Shown here: in pieces, positions 1 to 6,963 of the stretch
How positions within the stretch are numbered: position 1 is the first letter of the stretch
Layout: each line of letters begins with the position of its first letter
NCBI GenBank assembly: GCA_011605715.1
Contig: JAAOZO010000085.1
Coordinates: 1 to 7,352 of the forward strand
Direction: 5' to 3'
Source of the DNA: Nitrososphaerota archaeon
GTDB lineage: Archaea > Thermoproteota > EX4484-205 > JAAOZO01
Length of the DNA stretch: 7,352 nucleotides
Translations under genes and position numbers: made by a program
The notes under the pieces: model-generated
Database searches by the model: none
The model's input: only the letters and a program-made list of their open reading frames with translations
Told to the model about the DNA's origin: nothing

Positions 1-1060
1 AGTCAACAGGATACTTCGAGACTGAGAGGCTTGGTTCTGGTCTTCTTCCCTCTTCTAAGTAAATCAACATAGCTCTCTTAGCCCTTGCAATGTACCAAAG
101 CATTCTCCAAACTATATCTTCAACTAAATTCTCTGGAATATTAGAATATGGCTTCCCAAGACTAGTCGGTAGTACTGGTTCCTTTCCAGTTCCAAAAGAT
201 GGCTTAAGCATCTTGCCACTTTCTTTTCCTTTATGAACTCCTGCCTTCTCTTCTCCTTTTCCTTTACCCTTCTTCAACTCCTCTTTTAGTTTCTCAATTT
301 CGCTGTTCTTTAGCCTTGGCTCAATCCAGTAAGTGTAGAATGCTTTTGCCTCATTCCTTTCTCTTATTCCACCAAATGCCCTTAAAGCTTCTTCTAAGGT
401 ATTCTTGCTTAAGTCTTCTCTTAAAGGAATGTATCCACTAGAAGCTCCTACCTTGTTCCTTGGAACTTTAACTTTAACGTTGTATTTCGCTAAGATTTTT
501 GATATTAACCTAACTTTGCTAAACCAATTCTTCTCGGACCTCATAACAATTTTTATTTGTCTTGCAACAGTTTCAATGGTGTACTTGTGGCCTTTCTTCC
601 TTTTATCAAGTAGCTGTTCGTAAGTTGCCTGAATGTATTCATTTATTCCGCTTTGTCTAGAACTAATAAATTCTTCTGCGTGGTATGGCACTTCACCAAA
701 TCTTTTTGTAAGGTAGAAGCAGTCTACATTTAAGTCTGAGAAGAGTAAAAGGGAGAAATAAGCCAAGTTCCAATCTCTGCAAGCGTTGTATGCGCTTTTT
801 AGTAGTTCGTGCGCTGTCCTTAGGTCATAAGGACAGTAGTGAAGATGGCTAACTTCATGTCTAATTACAGATCTAAGGTACTTTTCCTCGTTCACGTTAT
901 TTGGTATCGAGTTTAAGGAAATGTAGACTTTCGTGTTTAAAACATAAAATGGCATTGCACTATCTTTTTCTTGTTTTTCAACTATTTCTAGTTCGCATGG
1001 TGGAAAGTATAGCTCGCTTCTAACCTGTGCAAAGATTTCTCTTACAGTTTCCTTGTTCAT
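1..1060 (-). CDS. Putative HExxH metallopeptidase-like protein, partner of MoxR ATPase (C-terminus beyond window)
   Basis: The gene reads leftward from an ATG at 1060 and is open to the window edge, giving 353 codons without a stop, so the C-terminus is missing. Residues 68-72 are HEVSH, in the context RHEVSHLHYCPYDL, the form of a zinc metallopeptidase site (H68, E69, H72). An acidic segment about 37 residues on (SDLNVDC; D109, D113) could supply the third ligand. A lysine/glycine-rich, probably disordered linker covers about residues 259-293, followed by a helical segment rich in Trp, Arg and Leu. The ATG lies one base after the ATPase stop, so the two are surely co-transcribed and probably translationally coupled. 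Known families with this arrangement include predicted metal-dependent peptidases with a C-terminal VWA-like domain (COG3864/DUF2201 type) beside MoxR ATPases. Assignment to that family is inference, because no VWA motif is visible in the part present. Activity and substrate are unknown. Confidence 0.75.
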   Translation of the reverse strand, partial: MNKETVREIFAQVRSELYFPPCELEIVEKQEKDSAMPFYVLNTKVYISLNSIPNNVNEEKYLRSVIRHEVSHLHYCPYDLRTAHELLKSAYNACRDWNLAYFSLLLFSDLNVDCFYLTKRFGEVPYHAEEFISSRQSGINEYIQATYEQLLDKRKKGHKYTIETVARQIKIVMRSEKNWFSKVRLISKILAKYNVKVKVPRNKVGASSGYIPLREDLSKNTLEEALRAFGGIRERNEAKAFYTYWIEPRLKNSEIEKLKEELKKGKGKGEEKAGVHKGKESGKMLKPSFGTGKEPVLPTSLGKPYSNIPENLVEDIVWRMLWYIARAKRAMLIYLEEGRRPEPSLSVSKYPVD

Positions 1061-1061
1061 G

Positions 1062-2267
1062 CTACTTTATTCCAAGAGTTGCCTTCAGAGTTTCTTCTTT
1101 CTTAATCTTTCCTTCTTTTATCCATTTTTCCTCTAGTGCATAAAGCTCTTCCGCAAATACGTTATCTTCAACAGCTATTTCCCTTGCTGTTCTATATAAC
1201 CCTGGACTATAGTTTGTGTAAAGCTCATTTAAAATAAACCATTGTCTTCTTGACTCTCTCTCAAGCATCCTTTCTTTTTCTCTTTGAAGTAATTCGTCAA
1301 TTTCTTCTATGACATTTTCGTTTCTTACTAAACTAATTCTATGCACCAGTACCCATTTTGCCATTTCTATTATATCGTCGTTCCTCACTTCTCCTTCTAG
1401 CCACTTCTTTGCCTTAGCTAGTTGCGTAAGCACTACTGTTGCTCTTTCACTTGGTGGCTCCTTAACGCTACTACAAACAAACCTCGTAAAGTGGCATCCC
1501 TCACAAAGTACTGGTGGCAACACGCTACTATGCTCCTTATCTCTAACACATACCTGAAAATCTCTAACTAATATATTTATGAACCCTAAAGTTTCAGGAT
1601 CAAGTTCTGTGCCTTCAACCTCCCTTCTAATTTCCAGTAAGTCTTCGTATCTTATTACCTGAGGCATAGAGTTTATTAGATCATTTTCGTACCTATTGTT
1701 TTTCTCCTGAAGTTCAAATTTTTGGCTAACTGTTAATGAGTTGAGATAGACACAAACATCAAACCTATCGTAAAATGGCGGTGGTTGAATAAAGGTTGTT
1801 AAATCGTTAGGGTTTTCGTTTGCAATTAAAGTATAGTCGCTTGCTGTTGATTTTTGCCCATATGCCCAAACTTCTCCAAATTGCATCATGTGGTGAACAT
1901 TTGCTGTAGTATATGGGTTCAATCTGTTTACTTCGTCTATGCCCTTCCCATGTGCTTGAACAAACCTTGCCCAAAGAACCTTTTCAGTCCCTTCTTTTTC
2001 AAGAGAAGGAATATGAAGCCTTCCAATTACTTCTCCTCTCTTAACTTCTGAAGCTCCAGATATCACAGTAAAGTCATCTCCAAACATTCCCTTGAGCAGT
2101 AGAAGCATCAATGTAGACTTTCCCGTACCGCGAGGTGCACGTATAAGTAATGTTGACCGTTTATGAAGTAAGTTAAGTATTGCTATATATGTTGCTTCTT
2201 CATTCCCTACAAACCTCTTCATTACTTCTTCTTGCATTGTTCGAACATACTCTCTCTTGTTTGTCAC
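1062..2267 (-). CDS. MoxR-like AAA+ ATPase with four-cysteine insert
   Basis: A protein of 401 residues from the GTG at 2267. Visible AAA+ motifs (numbered from this GTG): Walker A APRGTGKS at 44-51, with Ala in the first Gly position; Walker B GIDEVNRLNP with D111/E112, the MoxR-type DE(I/V)NR signature; sensor 1 ANENP around N150/N152; arginine finger in YDRFDV at R168; and a lid segment PPSERATVVL with sensor-2 Arg about 275, ending VLVHR. Between finger and sensor 2 lie C240, C255, C258 and C265, a possible zinc or Fe-S site. A charged helix and winged-helix-like tail follow. MoxR ATPases remodel partner proteins, often VWA or metal-site proteins. Start choice: the GTG overlaps the upstream TGA as GTGA and has GGGGGTGG six bases before it; a TTG at 2282 would add five residues but would put the ribosome site inside the gene. 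The family call is firm; the target is unknown. Confidence 0.9.
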   Translation of the reverse strand: MTNKREYVRTMQEEVMKRFVGNEEATYIAILNLLHKRSTLLIRAPRGTGKSTLMLLLLKGMFGDDFTVISGASEVKRGEVIGRLHIPSLEKEGTEKVLWARFVQAHGKGIDEVNRLNPYTTANVHHMMQFGEVWAYGQKSTASDYTLIANENPNDLTTFIQPPPFYDRFDVCVYLNSLTVSQKFELQEKNNRYENDLINSMPQVIRYEDLLEIRREVEGTELDPETLGFINILVRDFQVCVRDKEHSSVLPPVLCEGCHFTRFVCSSVKEPPSERATVVLTQLAKAKKWLEGEVRNDDIIEMAKWVLVHRISLVRNENVIEEIDELLQREKERMLERESRRQWFILNELYTNYSPGLYRTAREIAVEDNVFAEELYALEEKWIKEGKIKKEETLKATLGIK

Positions 2268-2581
2268 GTTAGCCACCCCCAAATTGCTACCAACGAAACC
2301 AAAATTAAGATAGCCACTAGAACCTTTACCTTCTTACTTAAGCTTTCAATGCTTTTTTCCATCCACTCAATTCTCTCTGCTAAGTCAAGAGCTGTTCCTC
2401 TTTCCAAAACTATAGCGTCACCCGTTGTTTTCTCTGCATAAACAAGTTCTAAGAAGTCAGTAAATTTCGAAGAGCGGCTTATTTGAAGTCCTTCGTCCCA
2501 TGCTAATAGATCACCAATTATTTTTGCATTTACCTTAGAAGATTTAGATTCTAAAAACTTTCTAAAGTACTCGCTTTCCAA
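2264..2581 (-). CDS. Small C-terminally membrane-anchored protein, first gene of ATPase operon
   Basis: Not a family I recognise. The 105-residue product has a hydrophilic N-terminal region, a likely short coiled coil at about 62-84 (hydrophobic spacing through L65, A68, I71, M74, I78, L81), a Lys-rich stop (KKVK), and a single membrane helix at about 87-103 with only a couple of residues after it. This is a tail-anchored layout with the bulk in the cytosol. The TGA stop overlaps the ATPase GTG by four bases, so the two are translated together; an inferred role is to bring the ATPase or its partner to the membrane. The only in-frame start is TTG at 2581, and the frame closes upstream at 2614. 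A TATA-like box centred about 31 bases upstream places the transcript start some five bases before the TTG. The same strand also carries GGAGG 22 bases upstream, too far for normal use. Confidence 0.75.
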   Translation of the reverse strand: MESEYFRKFLESKSSKVNAKIIGDLLAWDEGLQISRSSKFTDFLELVYAEKTTGDAIVLERGTALDLAERIEWMEKSIESLSKKVKVLVAILILVSLVAIWGWLT

Positions 2582-2608
2582 TTTTTGGTAAGTAGTATGA
2601 GTTCCTCC

Positions 2609-2622
2609 TTTTTAAACTTTGC
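2609..2622 (-). promoter_or_regulatory. Archaeal promoter of the membrane protein/ATPase/HExxH operon
   Basis: Read on the minus strand, GCAAAG (BRE-like, 2622-2617) is followed by TTTAAAAA (2616-2609). The box centre is about 31 bases from the TTG at 2581; with usual archaeal spacing of about 26 bases the transcript would begin near 2586, leaving a leader of about five bases. Composition and spacing are seen; promoter activity is inferred. Confidence 0.55.
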
Positions 2623-2624
2623 CC

Positions 2625-2640
2625 AAAAATTAAAAAAAAG
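2625..2640 (-). terminator. Oligo-T terminator of the tldD-tldE operon
   Basis: On the minus strand the sequence is C, T8, AA, T5, about 70 bases after the tldE stop codon. Runs of T without a strong hairpin are the usual archaeal termination signal. It sits immediately before the BRE/TATA of the next operon, so it would also insulate that operon from readthrough. The stretch from 2641 to 2708 between tldE and this tract holds no other feature that I can see. Confidence 0.65.
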
Positions 2641-2708
2641 TAAGTTAGCTAGAGCGAACTTGAAGATAAATTGGGCTCAGTTGATTCTAAGTAGGTTATC
2701 GTTTTAGC

Positions 2709-4043
2709 TTAACCACTTACTTTTACGTCTCTTATCCTTATCTTTGGCGCAATTCTTCCTGCCTCATTTTTAGTTCTTTTTCCAATTGCTTCTATAGATT
2801 GAAGAAGCTCAAAAACTGTACTTCCTACCATAGTGTTCTTCACAGGGTATTTTATTTCTCCATCTTCGATTAAGAATCCATAATCAACTAAGCTAGAAAT
2901 GTTACTTGAACCTTCTACTGGACTTAATGCACTGTCGTAGACATATATTCCTTGCTTTATGTCTTTAAAAAGTTCATCTTCTTCGTATTCGCCTGGAGCT
3001 ATCTGAAGATTGGTTAAACGAGGACGTGGCTTATCTGCTAATCCACCTCTGCCCGCATGACCATTGTTTTCTATTTTTAGAGCATTAGCTGTATACGAAT
3101 CTGTAATGTAGTTCATTAAGATGCCTTTTTCAATTAGCTTAACTTTACTTGAAGGGTAACCTTCAGAGTCAAACGGAGTTGAACTCCACCCATATGGATA
3201 AAGAGGATCATCCAAAACATTTAGTTGCTCACTTGCTACCTTTGTTCCTAGCTTGTTAACGTAGTATGAGGCCTTTTGCAATACGTAGAATGCATTTGCG
3301 CCATACCCAACTATTCCTCCGATAGTTTCTAACGTTGCTCTTTCATCAAGAACCAGCGTATATACTCCACTTTTTACTCTTCTTCCACCAACATTCTTAA
3401 TTGCCTTGTTAGCGGCATTTACTCCAACTTCTTCAAACTTTAGTTCCTTCGTTGTTCTCGTAAAGAAGTAATCAAATCCTGTTCCAACGTCCCCATTGCT
3501 TCCTTTCTTAAGTGCTTCTATTCCAAATGAGAGTCCAGAAGCTTTTTGCGACCTCTCAACTCCCAAAGAGTTTACAATAAACCTTTCTGTTATAAAAAGT
3601 TCAGCACTTCCAGCTGCATCTAAAGTTTTATCAACATCCTTAAGCGCATTTATTCCTTTCCTAATGTTGCTTACTAATTCTTCAGAGGTTAAGTCTTCTA
3701 TTGCCTTGTCATACAGTCCCGGAACTTCCTCAAACTCTTTGCTCTCTGGTAGTGAAACAAAGTTCTCATCTGGTGGAGAACTTCTTGCAAGCTCTATTGC
3801 CTTTTTAATAGCAACTTCAACTTTGTTTTCTTCAAGGGGTGTAACTGTTGAAATTCCTACTGATTTACCTATGTAAACTCTTACGCCAAATGAGGAAAAT
3901 GAACCTTCATCAACGCCTTTTATTGAGCTTCTCTCTATAGATAAACTAACTGACCTACCTCTCAAAGCAACAGCTTCTGCTTGAGTCGCTCCTAGCTTTT
4001 CAGCTAACCTAACTCCTTTAGTGCATAGGTCTAGTTCTTTCAT
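2709..4043 (-). CDS. tldE: TldE/PmbA-like subunit of the TldD/TldE metalloprotease
   Basis: About 444 residues from the ATG at 4043, close to the usual PmbA/TldE length. It is homologous in layout to its neighbour TldD but lacks the HExxxH zinc motif; the equivalent region reads ATLETIGGIVGYG, as expected for the non-catalytic half. Family-like segments include STPFDSEGYPSSK and, near the C-terminus, NTMVGSTVFELLQSIEAIGK. In characterised systems TldE forms a heterodimer with TldD that degrades unfolded peptides and matures some peptide products such as microcin B17; the role here is inferred. Start choice: the ATG follows the tldD stop by one base (TAAAATG) and has GGAGGT ten bases upstream, inside the end of tldD. 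A TTG at 4064 would add seven residues but leave the ribosome site internal. No RiPP precursor or modification gene is visible nearby. Confidence 0.93.
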   Translation of the reverse strand: MKELDLCTKGVRLAEKLGATQAEAVALRGRSVSLSIERSSIKGVDEGSFSSFGVRVYIGKSVGISTVTPLEENKVEVAIKKAIELARSSPPDENFVSLPESKEFEEVPGLYDKAIEDLTSEELVSNIRKGINALKDVDKTLDAAGSAELFITERFIVNSLGVERSQKASGLSFGIEALKKGSNGDVGTGFDYFFTRTTKELKFEEVGVNAANKAIKNVGGRRVKSGVYTLVLDERATLETIGGIVGYGANAFYVLQKASYYVNKLGTKVASEQLNVLDDPLYPYGWSSTPFDSEGYPSSKVKLIEKGILMNYITDSYTANALKIENNGHAGRGGLADKPRPRLTNLQIAPGEYEEDELFKDIKQGIYVYDSALSPVEGSSNISSLVDYGFLIEDGEIKYPVKNTMVGSTVFELLQSIEAIGKRTKNEAGRIAPKIRIRDVKVSG

Positions 4044-4044
4044 T

Positions 4045-5436
4045 TTACTTTCTACCTCCAACAACTATTTCCTTGACTGCAATATGCGGCCCACCACCAG
4101 AGACTGGAACCCATTGGCCATCTTTACCACAAGTACCAGGAAATGCAAGCTTTAAGTCATTTCCCACACCCATAACGTTCTTTAGTACATCTAGAGTTAA
4201 GCCTGACATCGATACATTTTGAACTTTCCTTCCTATTTTTCCATTTTCTACTAGGTATCCTTCTTGAGCTGTAAAATAGAATTGCCCCCTTGCAGGGTCA
4301 ACGTAGCCGCCATACGACTTTGCTAAGTATATTCCGTTCTTTATCATTTCAGCCAGTTCTTCTAAGCTGTATTCTCCGTTTTCAATGAAAGTGTTACTCA
4401 TCCTTACTATTGGTTTGCTTGAAAAGTTCATTGCTCTTGCTGCTCCATTTGGTTTAGCATTTAGGTAAGCCGCAGTTTCTAAAGAATGAAGATATCCTAC
4501 CAAAGTACCATTTCTTACGATTTCTCTTTTTTCTGCTTTAGTCCCCTCTGAGTCGTAGGGGTATGAGCCTCTCATTCCTGGAATTGTTGGGTCGTCTGTT
4601 ACACTAATGGCTTCATCCCCAACTTTCTTGCCAATTAACCCTGAAAGTATGGACCTATTGGCCTTTACGGCATCGGCTTCAGAAGCATGTCCAAATGCTT
4701 CGTGAATAAACACGCCTACCAAACTTTGATCCATTATAACATTCATCTTTCCACTTGGCGGAGGCAAAGCCTTTAAGAGCTCAACTCCTCTTTTACCAAG
4801 TTCTTGACCTTCCTTTACGTAATCAAACTCTTTTATAGTTTCCCATCCTCTGCTTTCGCCTACAGATGTACTTACATTCTGAATTAAGTCTCCTTCCTTT
4901 GCAACAGCAGAACCTGAAATTCTAGTACTGCAAACTTCGTATTTTACTTCTGTACCATAGCTATTCACAATATATTCTTTCTTCACACTGTCAGAAAGTG
5001 CAACTGAAGTTGTAGCGATTCCTTCATTGCCTTTCCATATATTTTTATCAAACTCAAGAACTACCTTTACTTTTTCTTCTAGAGAAATACTTCTTGGGTC
5101 AATCTTTACATTCAATTTTACTTCGTCTTCATAAGTCCTTTCTATTTTAACCTTAGACTTTTCAATTACATTTTCAGACAACGCCTTCGCAGCCTTGTAA
5201 GCCTTTTCTAGTGCTAGTCTTATTCCTTCACTAGAAAGGTCAGTAGTATAGTAGAATCCCCAGCTTCCATTAACCAAAACTCTCGCCGCTCCTCCGATGC
5301 TTATGTCGTGCATTACTTGCTCTACATTTCCCTTTCTAACAACTAAAGATGTAGACTCGACTTCGGTTATTCTAAAGTCTGCAAAATCTTCTTTTTCAAG
5401 CTTAAGAGAACCTACTAAAGTCTTTATCTCGCTCAA
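4045..5436 (-). CDS. tldD: TldD zinc metalloprotease catalytic subunit
   Basis: 463 residues, a normal length for TldD. The zinc motif HEAFGH lies at 245-250 (H245, E246, H250), followed by ASEADAV as in the family. A second family signature, PGTCGKDGQ, contains C436, which corresponds to the cysteine known to complete the zinc site in TldD. YPYDSEGTKAEK (about 292-303) matches the conserved substrate-cleft segment. The N-terminal domain (about 1-220) has the usual TldD fold pattern of alternating strands and helices. It is a cytosolic peptidase that works as a heterodimer with TldE, encoded directly downstream. Start choice: TTG at 5436 is the first start in frame; the ATG at 5452 is in another frame. 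A strong TATA box centred 28 bases upstream implies a leaderless or near-leaderless mRNA, so absence of a ribosome site is expected. Confidence 0.95.
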   Translation of the reverse strand: MSEIKTLVGSLKLEKEDFADFRITEVESTSLVVRKGNVEQVMHDISIGGAARVLVNGSWGFYYTTDLSSEGIRLALEKAYKAAKALSENVIEKSKVKIERTYEDEVKLNVKIDPRSISLEEKVKVVLEFDKNIWKGNEGIATTSVALSDSVKKEYIVNSYGTEVKYEVCSTRISGSAVAKEGDLIQNVSTSVGESRGWETIKEFDYVKEGQELGKRGVELLKALPPPSGKMNVIMDQSLVGVFIHEAFGHASEADAVKANRSILSGLIGKKVGDEAISVTDDPTIPGMRGSYPYDSEGTKAEKREIVRNGTLVGYLHSLETAAYLNAKPNGAARAMNFSSKPIVRMSNTFIENGEYSLEELAEMIKNGIYLAKSYGGYVDPARGQFYFTAQEGYLVENGKIGRKVQNVSMSGLTLDVLKNVMGVGNDLKLAFPGTCGKDGQWVPVSGGGPHIAVKEIVVGGRK

Positions 5437-5460
5437 CTCGAAGCTTTTTCATTTTTAGCT

Positions 5461-5473
5461 TTTATAAATCTTT
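5461..5473 (-). promoter_or_regulatory. Archaeal promoter of tldD-tldE
   Basis: TTTATAAA at 5468-5461 on the minus strand, directly preceded by AAAGA (BRE-like). This is the best TATA box in the window. Its centre is about 28 bases from the tldD TTG, placing transcription start only two or three bases before the codon. Confidence 0.7.
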
Positions 5474-5505
5474 ACTTTGCTTCTTTCCCATCCTGTTGAA
5501 AGTAA

Positions 5506-5520
5506 TCAAAGTTTTTAGAA
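5506..5520 (+). promoter_or_regulatory. Archaeal promoter of the malic enzyme gene
   Basis: ATCAAAG (BRE-like) followed by TTTTTAGAA. The box centre is about 31 bases from the ATG at 5548, giving a predicted leader of about six bases. A second AT-rich candidate (CATTAATAA, 5524-5532) is possible but would place the transcript start after the first ATG. The whole tldD-malic enzyme intergenic region is 111 bases, so both divergent promoters fit back to back. Confidence 0.45.
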
Positions 5521-5547
5521 AAACATTAATAACTACAGTTTTGTCTA

Positions 5548-6885
5548 ATGCAACTCAAGATGGAAGATAGGTCAATAGAACTTCATAGAATTTACAGCGG
5601 AAAAATTCAGGTTTTTCCCAAAGTTCCAATAACAAGCGTTGAAGACTTTGCCATTTGGTATACTCCTGGGGTTGCTTCGCCCTGTAAAATAATATCTAAA
5701 AACAATGATCTTTCATTTGAGCTAACCTCAAGATGGAACCTCGTTGCAGTTATAAGCGATGGAAGTCGAGTTCTGGGGTTAGGTAACATTGGCCCATACG
5801 CAGGTTATCCTGTTATGGAAGGAAAGTGCCTCCTCTTTAAGTATTTGGGTGGAGTTGATGCAGTTCCAATAATGCTTGGGACTCAAGAAAAAGATAAAAT
5901 AGTTGAGTTAATAAAGCTAATTTCTCCTTCCTTTGGGGGAATAAACTTAGAAGATATAGAAAGCCCAAAATGTTTTTATATACTAGAGTCCATTCAAAAT
6001 TCTCTTGATATACCTGTTTGGCACGACGATCAACAAGGTACTTCCTTGGTTGTTTTAGCAGCGCTCATAAATGCTCTTAAGATCGTAGGAAAGAAGATTA
6101 ACGAATCAAAAATTACAATAGTTGGTTCAGGAGCTGCTGGAATAGCTACTGCAAGACTACTAATAGAAGCAGGAGTAAACAACAAAGATATGATAATAGT
6201 TGACAGCAAAGGCATTCTAAGCTCAACAAGACGCGACCTTGAAGCTTTGTCAAGAACAAACCCATGGAAAGTTGAACTTGCTAAGAGAACAAACCTAAGT
6301 AATATTGAAGGTGGTATTGAAGATGCAATTGCAGGGTCAGACGTTCTAATTGCTCTTTCTACTCCAAAGCCAGGCACAATAAGAAAGGAGTGGATAAGCA
6401 AGATGGCTAAAGATCCAATAGTCTTTGCCCTAGCAAATCCTCTTCCTGAAATCTGGCCCGAAGACGCTAAGGCTGGAGGCGCAAGAATTGTTGCAACTGG
6501 AAGAAGTGACTTTCCAAACCAGGTTAATAACAGCCTAGCCTTTCCTTCTGTATTTAGAGGAGTTCTAACAGTAGGCTCAAGGAAAATAACAAATGAACTT
6601 TGTATTGAAGGCGCTAATTCCTTAGCTAATTATGCCGAAAAAGAAGGAATAAGTGAAAATAAGATACTTCCTTCCATGAGTGATTTTAGAGCCTACGTTG
6701 AAGTGGCATATAGTGTAGCACTTAAAGCAATCGAATTAAATTTAGCAAGGAAAAAGTACACTAAAAAGGATTTGTATGATAAGATATCTTCAATGATCAC
6801 CTACCAAAGAGTCTTAATGGAAACTTTAATTAAAAATGGCTTAGTTAATCCTTCTTCGCAATTACAAGGAGCGTTCAGTAGCTGA
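5548..6885 (+). CDS. NAD(P)-dependent malic enzyme (malate dehydrogenase, decarboxylating)
   Basis: A complete 445-residue protein, the usual size of the short prokaryotic malic enzymes. It oxidatively decarboxylates malate to pyruvate and CO2 in the cytosol. Visible signatures: YTPGVA with general-acid Tyr38; DGSRVLGLGNIGP (71-83); catalytic Lys93 in MEGKCLLFKYLGG; metal ligands E135/D136 in NLEDIESPKC and D161 in WHDDQQGTS; dinucleotide-binding GSGAAG at 193-198; and, near the C-terminal third, ATGRSDFPNQVNNS. The strand-2 acidic residue of the Rossmann fold (IIVDS) suggests NAD preference, but coenzyme use cannot be settled by eye. WHDDQQGTS carries Gln where many bacterial enzymes have His (HDDQHGT). 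The ATG at 5548 has no ribosome site but a suitable TATA box; an in-frame ATG at 5560 is the alternative. The gene stands alone and is transcribed away from tldD. Confidence 0.95.
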   Translation: MQLKMEDRSIELHRIYSGKIQVFPKVPITSVEDFAIWYTPGVASPCKIISKNNDLSFELTSRWNLVAVISDGSRVLGLGNIGPYAGYPVMEGKCLLFKYLGGVDAVPIMLGTQEKDKIVELIKLISPSFGGINLEDIESPKCFYILESIQNSLDIPVWHDDQQGTSLVVLAALINALKIVGKKINESKITIVGSGAAGIATARLLIEAGVNNKDMIIVDSKGILSSTRRDLEALSRTNPWKVELAKRTNLSNIEGGIEDAIAGSDVLIALSTPKPGTIRKEWISKMAKDPIVFALANPLPEIWPEDAKAGGARIVATGRSDFPNQVNNSLAFPSVFRGVLTVGSRKITNELCIEGANSLANYAEKEGISENKILPSMSDFRAYVEVAYSVALKAIELNLARKKYTKKDLYDKISSMITYQRVLMETLIKNGLVNPSSQLQGAFSS

Positions 6886-6955
6886 GTTGGCCTTAGTTTT
6901 AGTCTAAGAGTACCCTGCGTAAGGTTGTTCTTTCTAAGAGACTGTCAACTTAAGG

Positions 6956-6963
6956 CTTATAGG
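6956..6963 (+). promoter_or_regulatory. Possible TATA box of the transposase gene
   Basis: CTTATAGG, centred about 32 bases before the GTG at 6992, the same spacing as at the other first genes here. Its right edge overlaps the left arm of the inverted repeat at 6962-6975, which could let a bound protein or DNA structure affect initiation. Confidence 0.35.

Noticed and set aside
405..623. 72-codon plus-strand reading frame with hydrophobic product
   Set aside because: It is the antisense of the HExxH gene, which has continuous coding character and operon context; no promoter or ribosome site precedes it.
1309..2441. Three plus-strand reading frames (1309-1557, 1854-2051, 2232-2441)
   Set aside because: All are antisense to the ATPase and membrane-protein genes, with Ser/Phe/Leu-rich low-complexity products typical of shadow frames.
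2641..2708. Possible small RNA between tldE and the terminator
   Set aside because: I looked for C/D-box motifs (RUGAUGA, CUGA) and a stable hairpin and found only an isolated CTGA and short AGCTAA repeats, so there is no support for an RNA gene.
3496..3876. 126-codon plus-strand reading frame
   Set aside because: Antisense to tldE, which is clearly recognisable; the product is Ser/Leu-rich and has no motif.
2709..5436. TldD/TldE as part of a RiPP (modified peptide) cluster
   Set aside because: No precursor peptide, cyclodehydratase or radical-SAM gene is present, and tldD-tldE pairs are common as housekeeping genes in archaea.
5437..5452. ATG at 5452 as a possible tldD start
   Set aside because: It is out of frame with tldD and its frame closes after a few codons; the TATA box position supports the TTG at 5436.
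5607..6401. Minus-strand reading frames inside the malic enzyme gene (5607-5789, 6030-6401)
   Set aside because: Shadows of a firmly identified gene, with no start signals.
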